This document shows, piece by piece, positions 25,557-35,199 of a stretch of DNA of 64,000 nt (its first letter is position 1; every line of letters begins with the position of its first letter). Below the pieces are notes generated by a model. The model saw only the letters and a program-made list of their open reading frames with translations. It was not told the origin of the DNA and did no database searches. The DNA is from an uncultured Bacteroidales bacterium (GTDB taxonomy: Bacteria; Bacteroidota; Bacteroidia; Bacteroidales; Paludibacteraceae): contig CALUOH010000005.1 of NCBI GenBank assembly GCA_944322025.1, forward strand, positions 1-64,000, given 5' to 3'. The position numbers and the translations under genes were made by a program.

Positions 25557-26900
25557 TCATCTGCGGCGGCCGCCTCCACCGCCTCCGCCCGAGCGCGACC
25601 CGCCTCCTGACATACCTCCGCTACGTGTTGATGGCGACGACGAACGCACTGTCGTCTGACGCGACGGCGATGATGAGCGTGTCGTATATGTGCTACGTGA
25701 CGATGACGAAGTACGGTTCGTATATGTCGTGCTGCGTGATGTGGTACGTGTCGACGACGGGCGGTATGTCATAGCCGATGAGCCCCGCGATGTAGATGTG
25801 GAGCGCATCGTGCCCGTATTGCGCACCGCAGTGCTTGTGTTGCGTACACTGTTAGTCGGGCGTGCTGGCAACGCTGTCGCCCTGTTGTTTCTCGTACTCG
25901 TGGTCACTCTCTTCTGCTGTGTCGACGTACCGCTGTTGCGCCCACTTGTCGTTGTGCCGCCCACAGGCCTTGCCCGCATCGCCGTACTGCGTTTCACTGT
26001 AGTGCTCTTTGTCGACACAGTCGAAGTGGCGCGTCTTGCTCCGCTATTCGCCACTGCCCCGCTCCGGGTGGACGTCGATGTTGCGCCACGCCGCCCGCCA
26101 GTTGTGGTCGCGGTCGACACTGAACCCGACTGGCGGCGCGCCGGAGAAGAATATGCCGCAGCGCCCCCTCCGCTGCTGAGCATGCGGTTGCTCGCATTCA
26201 CCCTGCGTCTCTCGTTCTCCGAACCGTCATAACGCCAGCGGTCGGCATAGTGATGATGATGTCCATAGTCCCAATGATGATGGTGATGATGCCAATAGTG
26301 ATGGTGATGCCCCCATCCCCAATAGAACGGGTCGTAGTACCACCCGGGATAATAGCCCCAACCCCAGTTGAAGCCCCAGTATGGGTCATACCCCCAGCCC
26401 CAGTAAAATCCCGTATACCACGGGCGGTACCACAACCACGAATCATAATAGCCCCAATATGGATCATACGGATAACCCCAGCGGTCATAGTCATAACCGT
26501 CATACGCGCTTATATCCACATTATTACCATCCACATTCAGACGGTATGAACCGTCCCCGAGCATGAATATGTTCACATAATTGGTATCCGCGATATATGG
26601 CGAAATGCCACTCGTATCCTGCTCCTTATGAAACTTCTGTATTCTCCGCGAGTACTCATACGGCTCTCCAGAAAGCACTGAGACTGACACTCCCCCGGCC
26701 TCTGCCTCAGCTTTCGCATACTCCGCTTCCGCGTCTGCCTCAACAGCCTCTGCTTCCGCAGCAGCGGCATCCGCCTCAGCCTTCTCTTCCACGACAATAT
26801 CTGTCTTCGGATTGAAATAGATATCATCATAGTCATACCTCTGCGCCGCAGCCGCCATGACCGCCAGCACAGACAATGCCGTCAAAATTAATCGTCTCAT
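25557..26900 (-). CDS. Secreted Trp/Tyr/His-rich and Ser/Thr/Arg-rich low-complexity protein
   Basis: 447 residues in four unlike parts: a signal peptide (RRLILTALSVLAVMAAAA-Q); an Ala/Glu repeat (AEAEAVEADAEAEYAKAEAEA type, split by short breaks); a Trp/Tyr/Gly/Pro region with WGYYDSWLWYRPW and GFNWGWGYYPGWYYD, then a histidine run (HHHHYWHHHHHHWDYGHHHH); and a basic Ser/Thr/Arg tail of some 200 residues ending in Gly/Arg. I know such proteins only as hypotheticals in Bacteroidales. The His cluster could bind metal and the tail could bind polyanions, both guesses. It has a consensus Shine-Dalgarno, rare here. Confidence 0.75.
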   Translation of the reverse strand: MRRLILTALSVLAVMAAAAQRYDYDDIYFNPKTDIVVEEKAEADAAAAEAEAVEADAEAEYAKAEAEAGGVSVSVLSGEPYEYSRRIQKFHKEQDTSGISPYIADTNYVNIFMLGDGSYRLNVDGNNVDISAYDGYDYDRWGYPYDPYWGYYDSWLWYRPWYTGFYWGWGYDPYWGFNWGWGYYPGWYYDPFYWGWGHHHHYWHHHHHHWDYGHHHHYADRWRYDGSENERRRVNASNRMLSSGGGAAAYSSPARRQSGSVSTATTTGGRRGATSTSTRSGAVANSGARRATSTVSTKSTTVKRSTAMRARPVGGTTTSGRNSGTSTQQKRVTTSTRNNRATALPARPTNSVRNTSTAVRNTGTMRSTSTSRGSSAMTYRPSSTRTTSRSTTYTNRTSSSSRSTYTTRSSSPSRQTTVRSSSPSTRSGGMSGGGSRSGGGGGGGRRR

Positions 26901-26907
26901 ATCCGTT

Positions 26908-26914
26908 CCTCCTT
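26908..26914 (-). promoter_or_regulatory. Consensus Shine-Dalgarno before the low-complexity secreted protein
   Basis: The minus strand reads AAAGGAGGAACGGAT and then ATG. A perfect SD with 7-8 nt spacing stands out because almost no other gene in the window has one. Confidence 0.7.
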
Positions 26915-27026
26915 TCTATATAACAAATTAATGATGTCGCGCTTATCAAATATGTCGCTCTTGCCATTTTGACTCCACCGCGCCCGCAAAGTTTAACACA
27001 CGCACGAACCCAACACCTTTTAACTC

Positions 27027-27503
27027 TCACGCTATCAGCTCCCGTACATAGTAGTACACGAAAAATCCGCAGACCATCAGCTTGAGCCCCGTGGAAAGCA
27101 TGAAACCCACAAACGCCCCGAACCCCGCTTTCAGCGAATGTGCCAGCGGCTTCCCTGACAGCAGCTCTCCAACCACTGCTCCCAACAGCGTGCCCACTAT
27201 TATGCCTATCCCCGCGAAAAACATACCCGCCACAAGGCCTATCATGCTCCCCCACGCAGCCCACTTCGAGCCTCCGAAACGGCTTGTCGCCCACGCAGGT
27301 ATGAAGTTGTCTGCCACCGTCACCACTATCACCACGGCCAGCCACACGAGCAGAAAAGCCGTGGAAAAGTCCACTTTCTCCGTACACTGCAACAACAGCA
27401 GCCCCACATACCCCACCGGAGGCCCCGGCAGCGCAGGAAGCACCGACCCGAGCACACTGACCACTATCAGCAGTCCCGCCACCACAAAGAGAAATATATC
27501 CAT
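27027..27503 (-). CDS. DUF456 family membrane protein
   Basis: 158 residues with four to five membrane segments. DUF456 signatures: GSVLPALPGPPVGYVGLLLL near the N-terminus and two glycine-rich helices (GSMIGLVAGMFF, GTLLGAVVGELLSG). The function is unknown. The start MDIFLFVV was chosen, since the longer frame adds a charged stretch outside the family. A promoter pair lies upstream at 27607-27637. Confidence 0.88.
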   Translation of the reverse strand: MDIFLFVVAGLLIVVSVLGSVLPALPGPPVGYVGLLLLQCTEKVDFSTAFLLVWLAVVIVVTVADNFIPAWATSRFGGSKWAAWGSMIGLVAGMFFAGIGIIVGTLLGAVVGELLSGKPLAHSLKAGFGAFVGFMLSTGLKLMVCGFFVYYYVRELIA

Positions 27504-27606
27504 ACCTGTTTTGAAACCTCTTATCTTGCCCCTCTTCAAATGCAGTACCACGGCAACAGAGCTGTCTGACTGTCATTGCTTCGCCGGAGCGTGTCTTGCG
27601 CCCGTA

Positions 27607-27637
27607 CAAATGTATGTATTTATTTTTACTGCCGCAA
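27607..27637 (-). promoter_or_regulatory. Promoter of the DUF456 gene
   Basis: The minus strand has TACATTTG (complement of 27607-27614) and TTG (27635-27637) 20 bp upstream, matching -7 and -33 elements; the leader is about 100 nt. Confidence 0.6.
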
Positions 27638-27799
27638 GTCGCCGACACCTTTTTAATATATGTTTACCACGAAACCGGCGGCAACTCGCCTCCATCCCGC
27701 CAGCTCCCTGCCATCTCCCCGCTGCCATTCCGTCACACTACAGCAGACACACCCGCATTCACCCAAACGCACCTTCATCCAAAAACACCTATTCTCACT

Positions 27800-27945
27800 A
27801 ACCGCTCCAATCCACCTCTAACCCATTGATGTACAAAGCAGTTAGCCACATCGCCGTTACCTTCCCGCTACCCCGCCGCTACCCTCAAGCCAGCAAATCC
27901 TCATTCTTTAGCATTATCGCGACAAAAACGTTCAAATCATATACC
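27800..27945 (+). repeat. Family B element, copy B2
   Basis: 11-bp units GCCGTTACCTT, CCCGCTACCCC and GCCGCTACCCT (27853-27885), then CAAGCCAGC (27886-27894) and the tail CATTCTTTAGCATTATCGCG. A left flank with CTAACCCATTGA resembles copy B3. Outer limits are approximate. Confidence 0.6.
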
Positions 27946-28237
27946 CCATCTTCCTGTTGCGCATTCCGCCCACTCGCCGCCTCTCCGGACCTCTTTCCTG
28001 TTAGGCACGGTTTTTGTAGCCATATCTATAACGCGATTTAAAGCCCGTTCATGTTAAAGCAGCGACCAGATTAAGATTATTTACCATAAAATTTAACACA
28101 ACAGACAGAATAATCAGTACATCTGTCTCGTTATACAGTTAAAATTAAAGATTTGCCGCATCGCGGCTGACATACACGGCCATTCCGTGACGCAAAACAC
28201 TGACTGAATAGCTGACCAAATAAAAACAAGTAGCATT

Positions 28238-29710
28238 ATGAAAAGGAAAAACATCTTCTTAGCATCGGGAGTAATACTGCTCGCCGTATGCACCAGTCTG
28301 ATTACCACAGCCGTGATAGACAGGAAAACAGGAGGGAACGAAAGCCAACCCGCAACGGAGACTTCGCGCCCCACAAGTTTCACGACTATGAGCACTGTCG
28401 AGGCCATGCCGACCGACTTCACCGTCGCGGCGGAAAAGAGCATCGAGAGCGTAGTCCACGTGAAAGCGAAAATGAAAGTCGAGCAGGGCTATGCCAACAT
28501 CGACCCCTTCTTTGAATTCTTCTTCGGCCGCCCGTCACAGCCCATCGAGCCGCAGGAACAGATGTCCAGCGGCTCCGGTGTCATAATCTCGGACGACGGA
28601 TACATCGTGACAAACAACCACGTCATTGAGGACGCGTCCAGCGTTGAGGTAGTCCTCAACGACAAGCGCACCTTCGAGGCCAAAATCATAGGCACGGATG
28701 CCAGCACCGACATCGCGCTCCTTAAAATAGAAGCCTCAGAGTTACCAACAATGACATTTGGCAATTCCGACAATCTGAAAGTAGGCGAATGGGTACTCGC
28801 CGTAGGCAACCCCTTCAACCTCACATCCACCGTGACGGCGGGCATCGTAAGCGCAAAGGCACGTAACATCAACATACTCAGTGCCGACATGAAAATTGAG
28901 TCATTCATCCAGACCGACGCAGCCGTCAATCCCGGCAACAGCGGAGGCGCGCTTGTCAACACCAAGGGCGAACTTGTCGGCATCAACACCGCCATCGCCT
29001 CACGCACGGGCAGTTACTCCGGCTACTCTTTCGCGATACCCATCAGCATCGTAAGCAAAGTCGTTGCCGACATCAGGGAGTTCGGCGTTGTACAGCGTGC
29101 AGTGCTCGGCACCCGCATCCGTGACATCGACGCCGGGTTTGCCAAGGAAATGAAGCTCAAGACCCTTGCCGGCGCCTATGTGGCTGCCGTCGACGAAAAC
29201 AGCGCAGCCCACGATGCCGGCATAAAGGAAGGTGACGTTTTGACAGCCATAAACGGAGTATCTGTCAAAACTGTCTCTCAGCTTCAGGAGCAGGTTGGAC
29301 GCTACCGCCCCGGCGACAAAATCAATGTCACCATCGAGCGCGACGGCAAGAGCCAGACCCTCACTGTAGAACTCAAAAACCGCTCCGGAAACACCAATAT
29401 TGTCAAGGCTGGCGACCTTTCGATACTCGGAGTTAAATTCAAACCCGTCAATGACATGACGCGCAGCCGCTTCCGCCTTGCCGCAGGCATAGAAGTAGAG
29501 AGCGTGGAGCGTGGTGGCAAGTTCGACAAGGCCGGCATAGAGAAAGGCTTCATAGTGCTGAAAGTCAACGGCGCAGTCATCCGCTCGGAACAAGACCTCG
29601 AAAGCGTGGTCAACGACGCCATGAACGCCGAGAATGACGACCGCGTGCTCTTCGTCACGGGGGCATACCCCAATGGCAAAATGGCGCACTACGCCATCAG
29701 CCTTGACTGA
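28238..29710 (+). CDS. Do/HtrA-family periplasmic serine protease
   Basis: 490 residues. An N-terminal membrane anchor or signal (FLASGVILLAVCTSLITTAV) is followed by a trypsin-like domain with His128 (TNNHVI), Asp158 (STDIALLKI) and Ser235 (NPGNSGGALV). Two PDZ domains follow (GAYVAAVDENSAAHDAGIKE and the C-terminal GIEVESVERGGKFDKAGIEK). It degrades or refolds damaged envelope proteins. The absence of a clear housekeeping box upstream would fit stress control, but I cannot identify an alternative promoter. A terminator follows at 29740. Confidence 0.94.
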   Translation: MKRKNIFLASGVILLAVCTSLITTAVIDRKTGGNESQPATETSRPTSFTTMSTVEAMPTDFTVAAEKSIESVVHVKAKMKVEQGYANIDPFFEFFFGRPSQPIEPQEQMSSGSGVIISDDGYIVTNNHVIEDASSVEVVLNDKRTFEAKIIGTDASTDIALLKIEASELPTMTFGNSDNLKVGEWVLAVGNPFNLTSTVTAGIVSAKARNINILSADMKIESFIQTDAAVNPGNSGGALVNTKGELVGINTAIASRTGSYSGYSFAIPISIVSKVVADIREFGVVQRAVLGTRIRDIDAGFAKEMKLKTLAGAYVAAVDENSAAHDAGIKEGDVLTAINGVSVKTVSQLQEQVGRYRPGDKINVTIERDGKSQTLTVELKNRSGNTNIVKAGDLSILGVKFKPVNDMTRSRFRLAAGIEVESVERGGKFDKAGIEKGFIVLKVNGAVIRSEQDLESVVNDAMNAENDDRVLFVTGAYPNGKMAHYAISLD

Positions 29711-29739
29711 CACGCACACCTGCACAGGATTTTATGAAT

Positions 29740-29776
29740 ATGCCGCAGGACTGCATCTGCAATTGTCCTGCGGCAT
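29740..29776 (+). terminator. htrA terminator
   Basis: ATGCCGCAGGAC pairs perfectly with GTCCTGCGGCAT (12 bp), followed by T-rich sequence. Confidence 0.75.
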
Positions 29777-29807
29777 CTCCGTTTTGGCATGTTTTTTGAC
29801 AGGCCTA

Positions 29808-29838
29808 TTGCACATACGAAAAAGTTGTATTAACTTTG
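29808..29838 (+). promoter_or_regulatory. rpoD promoter
   Basis: TTG (29808-29810, in CTATTGCAC) and TAACTTTG (29831-29838) with 20 bp between, 22 bp before the ATG. Confidence 0.75.
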
Positions 29839-29860
29839 TAGGCTTAATATATTCAAAGGA

Positions 29861-30724
29861 ATGAGACAGCTAAAAATCACTAAGTCAATCACCAACCGTG
29901 AGAGTGCCTCCCTCGACAAGTTCCTTCAGGAAATCGGACGTGAGGACCTTATCTCGGTTGAGGAAGAAGTAGAGTTGGCTCAGCGCATCCGTCAGGGTGA
30001 CCGTGCCGCGTTGGACAAACTGACACGTGCAAACCTGCGTTTCGTCGTATCCGTAGCAAAACAGTACCAGAATCAGGGGCTATCTCTGCCCGACCTGATT
30101 AACGAAGGTAATCTCGGCTTGATTAAAGCAGCTGAAAAGTTCGACGAAACCCGTGGTTTCAAGTTCATCTCCTACGCCGTATGGTGGATAAGGCAGTCCA
30201 TATTGCAAGCCTTGGCCGAGCAGTCGCGCATAGTGCGCCTGCCGCTGAACCAGGTTGGCTCTCTCAACAAAATCAACAAGGCGCTCTCCCGCTTCGAGCA
30301 GAAGCACGAACGCCGCCCGTCAGCCGAAGAACTGGCCGAAGAACTGGATATCCCGATAGACAAGATATCGGATACCATAAAAATATCGGGCAGGCACATA
30401 TCGGTCGACGCGCCTTTTGTTGAGGGTGAGGACAACTCCCTCCTTGATGTGCTGGTGAATGACGATTCCCCAATGGCCGACTCGACTCTGATGAACGAGT
30501 CGCTCAGCAAGGAAATCAACCGTGCGCTGGACACTCTTTTGGCAGAACGCGAACGCGAAATAATAAAAATGTTCTTCGGCATCGGCCAACAGGAGATGAC
30601 CCTTGAAGAGATAGGCGACAAATTCGGCCTCACACGCGAGCGCGTACGCCAGATAAAGGAGAAGGCTATCCGCCGTCTGCGCAACAACTCAAAAAACAAG
30701 CTGCTTAAAGTCTATCTCGGATGA
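29861..30724 (+). CDS. rpoD: Primary sigma factor, sigma-70 family (Bacteroidetes type)
   Basis: 287 residues, the short form usual in Bacteroidetes (no long region 1.1). Region 1.2 to 2 is clear: [56 protein letters not shown] and [15 protein letters not shown] (2.4, -10 recognition). Region 3 ([15 protein letters not shown]) and region 4.2 ([19 protein letters not shown]) complete it. It directs RNA polymerase to the TAnnTTTG promoters seen throughout this window. Confidence 0.95.
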   Translation: MRQLKITKSITNRESASLDKFLQEIGREDLISVEEEVELAQRIRQGDRAALDKLTRANLRFVVSVAKQYQNQGLSLPDLINEGNLGLIKAAEKFDETRGFKFISYAVWWIRQSILQALAEQSRIVRLPLNQVGSLNKINKALSRFEQKHERRPSAEELAEELDIPIDKISDTIKISGRHISVDAPFVEGEDNSLLDVLVNDDSPMADSTLMNESLSKEINRALDTLLAEREREIIKMFFGIGQQEMTLEEIGDKFGLTRERVRQIKEKAIRRLRNNSKNKLLKVYLG

Positions 30725-30753
30725 TGACATACGCCGTATAGACTGGGAATAAT

Positions 30754-30789
30754 TGAAAGGGCAACATCAGGCCGATGTGTGCCCTTTCA
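30754..30789 (+). terminator. rpoD terminator
   Basis: TGAAAGGGC pairs with GCCCTTTCA and the inner ACATC with GATGT, followed by TTTTT. It separates rpoD from the MATE gene, whose ATG lies only about 20 nt after the stem. Confidence 0.8.
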
Positions 30790-30809
30790 TTTTTCACTCC
30801 GCACTACAC

Positions 30810-32159
30810 ATGCAGGACTACGACAGACATAAGGAACTGGAAAACGAGAGCATAGCGCGCCTCCTGTGGCGTTATTCGCTCCCGGCCATAGTGGGCACAC
30901 TCGTCAACTCGCTCTACAATGTCGTCGACCGCATATACATAGGACAGGGTGCCGGTACAATGGCAATAGCCGGCCTCGCACTCACATTCCCGATAATGAA
31001 CATACTCGGCGCGTGCGGCATGCTCATAGGACAGGGTGCCGCCACACAGGTATCACTCTTCCTCGGCCGCCACGACAACCGCACCGCGAACAGCATACTC
31101 GGCAATGCTGTGGTCATGAGCATCATCATGTTCGCCGTAGTGAGTACACTGATGTACATATTCCTCGACGAGATACTCATACTCCTCGGCGGCACAGAGG
31201 AGATTATACCCTACGCCCGCGAATACATGCAGATTATACTCCCCTTCCACGTCATAACATCCATGAGCTTCAGCACCAACAACATAATGCGCGCCTCAGG
31301 CTACCCCCGCAAGGCCATGTGGACACTCGTCATCGGAGCTGCGCTCAACGTCATACTCGACCCCATATTCATCTTCGCCCTCAACATGGGCATACGCGGC
31401 GCGGCCATCGCCACCGTCATCTCCATGAGCGTCAGCTGCGCATGGGTCATGCTCCACTTCGCCGACAGCCGCCACACCGTCCACCTCAGCCTCAAAGACA
31501 TGCGCCTGCGCTGGGACACCATGATGAAGATACTCGCCATAGGCCTCTCCCCCTTCTTCCTCCAAGTGGGTATCAGCCTCGTCAACGTAGTGATGAACCA
31601 CACCCTGCGCATCTACGGCGGGCCGATAGCGATAGGAGCGTTCGGCATAGTCTCTACATTCGCCACACTCATCATCACCACCATCGTAGGCCTCAATCAG
31701 GGCATGCAGCCCATCATAGGCTACAACTACGGCTTCCGCCGCTTCGACCGCGTGCGCCGCACCCTCCGCTACGGCATAATAGTGGCCACTGCCATAACCA
31801 CCCTCGGATGGCTGTGCAGTGAGCTCTTCCCCCGCCAGATGGCCCTCTGCTTCAACAACGACCCCGAACTGACCGCGCTGACAGCCCACGCCATACGCAT
31901 CTTCATGAGCGTGCACATGTTCGTAGGGGCGCAAATCGTGATAACAAACTACTTCCAGTCCATAGGCAAGGCCGGCATATCCATCTTCCTCAGCCTCACG
32001 CGCCAGATACTCTTCCTCGTCCCGTGCCTGCTCGTGCTGCCGCCCATCTTCGGCCTCGACGGCGCATGGATGGCGCAGCCCGCCGCCAACATCCTCGCCT
32101 TCATAGTCTCCGCCCTCATGCTACGCCGCGAACTGCGGCAGGAGCAGCCAATAGCCTGA
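30810..32159 (+). CDS. MATE family efflux transporter (second copy type)
   Basis: 449 residues, twelve membrane segments. The N-terminus (LLWRYSLPAIVGTLVNSLYN, VVDRIYIGQGAGTMAIAGL) is typical of the DinF/NorM-like MATE group that differs from the pump at 2634. The second half repeats the pattern (LQVGISLVNVVMN, IVGLNQGMQPIIGYNYG). It is an inner-membrane cation-coupled exporter of unknown substrate. The start MQDYDRHKEL was chosen, since the longer frame crosses the rpoD terminator. Confidence 0.88.
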   Translation: MQDYDRHKELENESIARLLWRYSLPAIVGTLVNSLYNVVDRIYIGQGAGTMAIAGLALTFPIMNILGACGMLIGQGAATQVSLFLGRHDNRTANSILGNAVVMSIIMFAVVSTLMYIFLDEILILLGGTEEIIPYAREYMQIILPFHVITSMSFSTNNIMRASGYPRKAMWTLVIGAALNVILDPIFIFALNMGIRGAAIATVISMSVSCAWVMLHFADSRHTVHLSLKDMRLRWDTMMKILAIGLSPFFLQVGISLVNVVMNHTLRIYGGPIAIGAFGIVSTFATLIITTIVGLNQGMQPIIGYNYGFRRFDRVRRTLRYGIIVATAITTLGWLCSELFPRQMALCFNNDPELTALTAHAIRIFMSVHMFVGAQIVITNYFQSIGKAGISIFLSLTRQILFLVPCLLVLPPIFGLDGAWMAQPAANILAFIVSALMLRRELRQEQPIA

Positions 32160-32310
32160 CCAATACAACTCTCCACTACCATCTTCACTGTATTCAGTTT
32201 CCGTTTCCTTTGTCCGGGCCAACGGGGCAACTCTCTGCGTGCCCCGCAGTGCAAAGTTGCCCTGTCTGCTCACGGGCTGTTGTGCCGTGAAACGGGCAAA
32301 TGTGAATCGA

Positions 32311-32352
32311 GGTTAAAAAGACGTACTCTAGCCGAAGCCCCTCCGAAGCCCC
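32311..32352 (+). repeat. Family A element, copy A2
   Basis: The core GGTTAAAAAGACGTACTCTA (32311-32330) differs from the other three cores at two positions. Two near-identical 11-bp units, GCCGAAGCCCC and TCCGAAGCCCC, follow (32331-32352). Confidence 0.62.
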
Positions 32353-32373
32353 ATGCGGGCTGCAAGGTAGGGT

Positions 32374-32426
32374 GAGGCTGGCTTGGAGCTGGCCTGAGGC
32401 TGGCTCGAGAGTACGTGTTTTTAACC
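32374..32426 (-). repeat. Family A element, copy A3 (inverted relative to A2)
   Basis: On the minus strand the exact core GGTTAAAAACACGTACTCTC (complement of 32407-32426) is followed by three 11-bp units, GAGCCAGCCTC, AGGCCAGCTCC and AAGCCAGCCTC (32374-32406), close to the units of copy A1. With A2 it makes a 116-bp inverted-repeat structure. Confidence 0.65.
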
Positions 32427-32533
32427 TTAATTTGCAGACAGAGGGAGGAGCCTCAACAGATATCCCCCTGCCGCCTCGCGCTCCATTTTAACCGTTTCGT
32501 CGGGGAACGGCATCCCGCGCCAACCGGACGGCC

Positions 32534-32541
32534 TACCTTTG
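32534..32541 (+). promoter_or_regulatory. -7 promoter box of the DUF5686 gene
   Basis: TACCTTTG lies 25 bp before the ATG. Confidence 0.5.
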
Positions 32542-32566
32542 CGGAAAAATTCCACGCGAAACTGTC

Positions 32567-35134
32567 ATGAAGCATATCATTCTGATTGTCTGCGCTGTCC
32601 TGACGGCACATGCCGCCCTTGCCGACAACAATACAATAAAGGGAACTGTGTGCGACTCCGTGAGCGGCGAACCCCTGTTCTACACCAACGTATTCTTCGA
32701 GGGGACCACAACCGGCACATTCACCGACGAGAACGGGGAGTTTGAACTCGACAACAACGCCGGATACAAGAACCTTGTCATCTCGACCATGGGCTACAAG
32801 AGCAAAGTCATCCCTCTCGAAGGGCGCACGGGAGGGAGGCTGAAAATCATGCTCGCACCGGAGGACTTCATGCTCGACGAGATAGTCCTATCGCCCAAAC
32901 GGAAGAACAGGGAGCGGTACAGGCGCAAGAACAACCCGGCAGTCGACCTGATTAAGAACGTGATAGCCGCCAAAGGGAACAACCGCATAGAGAGTGTGGA
33001 GTCGTACAGCACATCGTGCTATGAGAAGCTCGTCATGTCGCTCGACAACTTCGACATAGACCTCGACAAGAACAAGTTCAGGCAGAAATTCAAGTTCATA
33101 ACGAAATACACCGACACATCTGCCTTTGACGGGAAGCCCATCCTCACAGTATCGCTCCGCGAAAGCCTCTCGGACATCTACTACCGCAACTCGCCCAGAC
33201 GCACGGTGAGCGTCACGCGCGCCGAGAGGATGCAGGGCGTGGACAAGGTGCTCGAGAAAGAGAGCCTGCGCGAGAACCTCAAAAGCATGTTTCCCGAGGT
33301 GGACATATTCGACGACAACATCGGCATACTGCTCAACACGTTCGTGTCGCCGCTCTCGTCAAGCCTCGGCGTGAGCTACTACAAATACTACATCATGGAC
33401 ACCACCTACATAGCCGGCACGGAGTGCATACACATGACCTTTGTGCCGGTCAACAGCGAGAGCTACGGTTTCACAGGCCACCTCTACATAGTGAACGACA
33501 GTTCATACGCCGTCAAGCGGTTCACGCTCAACGTCCCGACTAAAATCAACCTCAACTTCGTGAGCAACATCGCGATAGACTCAGAGTTTGAACTGAACGC
33601 CGACGGCATGTGGAGCACAAAGAGGACTGACACATACGTGAAGTTCTTCATCTTCAAAAACATGCGTCAGCTACACGCCCACCAGACCCGGATATATGAA
33701 GAGCCGGAGACAGACCTCCCTGCACGGCTGCTCGACTCCGTATTCACGTCCACGAACGACAAGCCCATGCCGGACAATGCGCTGAAAAGAGACCGCGCCT
33801 ACTGGGAGAGCGTGCGTCCCACCCCGCTCACGCCCAAAGAGGCAGTGATAGACAGCCTGCTCGTGGAGCTGAACAGGATACCATCGTTCAGGGCGGTGAT
33901 AAAGACCGTGGAGATAATGGCCTCGGGCTATGTGCCCACCGCCAAGGAGCGCAGCAAGAGCTATTTCGACTTCGGGCCGATATACTCGACCATCAGTTAC
34001 AACGCCATAGAGGGCGTGCGTCTGAGAGTAGGGGGCATGACCACGGCCAACCTCAGCAGCCACTGGTTCGTGAACGGCTATGTGGCGTACGGCACACGGG
34101 ACAACCGCTTCAAATACAACAGCTCCATCATCTACTCCTTTTCGGAGAAGGAGTACCATCTGTTCGAGTCGCTGCGCCACAGCCTCACTTTCAGTTCGTC
34201 GTATGACGTGGTGACACCGGGGCAACACTTCTCCACAGCCCAACAGGACAACATCTTCATGTCCATCAACATAGGCAACCCCATCCGCCACATGCAGTAC
34301 CTGCGGACACAGAAGATAGTGTACGAAAAGGAGTGGGCCAACCGCCTGAGCCTCAAAGGATGGTTCCTGTATGAGGACAACGAGGCGGTCGGCGAACTAA
34401 GCTACGACCGGATACTCGCCGACGGCAGCCTCAGCCATGTGCACAAGTTCGAGAACATACAGGGAGGCATCACGCTGCGCTATGCGCCCGGAGAGCCCTA
34501 CTACAACAACCGCATGGGGCGCGAGTCCATCTTCAACCTCTCGAAGGATGCCCCGGTCTTCGTGCTGTCGCACGCCATAGGCTACATGGACAACCGATAC
34601 TTCTATAACCGCACGGAGATGAGCGCGGCGAAAAGGTTCTGGCTCTCCTCGTTCGGCCATATCGACGTGGCTCTGCATGGCGGCGTTGTCTGGAACAAAG
34701 TGCCGTTCCCCATGCTGTTCACCCCGAACACCAACCAGTCATTCATCCTGCAACCGAACTCGTTCAACATGATGCGCCCGCTCGAATTCATCTCAGACCA
34801 GTACGTCGCCCTGTTCGCGACCTACTACCTCAAAGGGTGGATACTCAACCGCATACCGGGCATCAACCGGCTGAAACTGCGCGAGGTGGTCTCTTTCAGC
34901 GCGATATACGGGGGGCTTTCGGCCAAAAACAACCCGGCAATATCGCCGACCGGACTCTACGCGCTCCCGGCAGGCACTGGCACCTTCGGCAACATGCCGT
35001 ACATGGAGCTGACAGTCGGATTGGAGAACATATTGAAGTTCATAAGAATAGACTACGTCAGAAGGCTGACTTACAACAATGTTCCCGGAATACAGAAAAA
35101 CGGAGTACGGCTCTCGTTCAGATTTACACTCTGA
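32567..35134 (+). CDS. DUF5686 family outer membrane protein with carboxypeptidase-regulatory-like domain
   Basis: 855 residues. Signal peptide ending near VLTAHAALA-D. Residues 20-110 are a carboxypeptidase-regulatory-like domain (IKGTVCDSVSGEPLFYTNVF, GTFTDENGEFELD), as found at the start of many SusC-like and related Bacteroidetes outer membrane proteins. The rest is the DUF5686 region, with beta-strand alternation and a barrel-like end (NGVRLSFRFTL). There is no TonB-plug signature, so it is not a SusC. The function is unknown. It is followed by the beta-barrel gene at 35200. Confidence 0.85.
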   Translation: MKHIILIVCAVLTAHAALADNNTIKGTVCDSVSGEPLFYTNVFFEGTTTGTFTDENGEFELDNNAGYKNLVISTMGYKSKVIPLEGRTGGRLKIMLAPEDFMLDEIVLSPKRKNRERYRRKNNPAVDLIKNVIAAKGNNRIESVESYSTSCYEKLVMSLDNFDIDLDKNKFRQKFKFITKYTDTSAFDGKPILTVSLRESLSDIYYRNSPRRTVSVTRAERMQGVDKVLEKESLRENLKSMFPEVDIFDDNIGILLNTFVSPLSSSLGVSYYKYYIMDTTYIAGTECIHMTFVPVNSESYGFTGHLYIVNDSSYAVKRFTLNVPTKINLNFVSNIAIDSEFELNADGMWSTKRTDTYVKFFIFKNMRQLHAHQTRIYEEPETDLPARLLDSVFTSTNDKPMPDNALKRDRAYWESVRPTPLTPKEAVIDSLLVELNRIPSFRAVIKTVEIMASGYVPTAKERSKSYFDFGPIYSTISYNAIEGVRLRVGGMTTANLSSHWFVNGYVAYGTRDNRFKYNSSIIYSFSEKEYHLFESLRHSLTFSSSYDVVTPGQHFSTAQQDNIFMSINIGNPIRHMQYLRTQKIVYEKEWANRLSLKGWFLYEDNEAVGELSYDRILADGSLSHVHKFENIQGGITLRYAPGEPYYNNRMGRESIFNLSKDAPVFVLSHAIGYMDNRYFYNRTEMSAAKRFWLSSFGHIDVALHGGVVWNKVPFPMLFTPNTNQSFILQPNSFNMMRPLEFISDQYVALFATYYLKGWILNRIPGINRLKLREVVSFSAIYGGLSAKNNPAISPTGLYALPAGTGTFGNMPYMELTVGLENILKFIRIDYVRRLTYNNVPGIQKNGVRLSFRFTL

Positions 35135-35199
35135 ACACCCGGAACATCCATTTGTCAAACTAAATACTTAATAAACACTATGAGAAGACCATTTGCATC

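Larger units (their letters stand above)
27504..28237. other. Long intergenic region between DUF456 and htrA genes
   Basis: It contains the DUF456 promoter (27607-27637), the family B copy B2 (about 27800-27945) and the htrA upstream region (27950-28237). In the last part I see no TAnnTTTG box near the start codon, so htrA may use an alternative sigma factor or a more distant promoter. No gene is seen. Confidence 0.6.
32160..32566. other. Intergenic region with an inverted pair of family A repeats
   Basis: No gene is seen. The middle holds family A copies A2 and A3 facing each other (32311-32426). A -7 box TACCTTTG at 32534-32541 serves the DUF5686 gene. Confidence 0.6.

Noticed and set aside
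30866..31822. 318-codon frame within the second MATE gene
   Set aside because: It has low-complexity Arg/His/Pro composition in a different frame of a clear membrane-protein gene.
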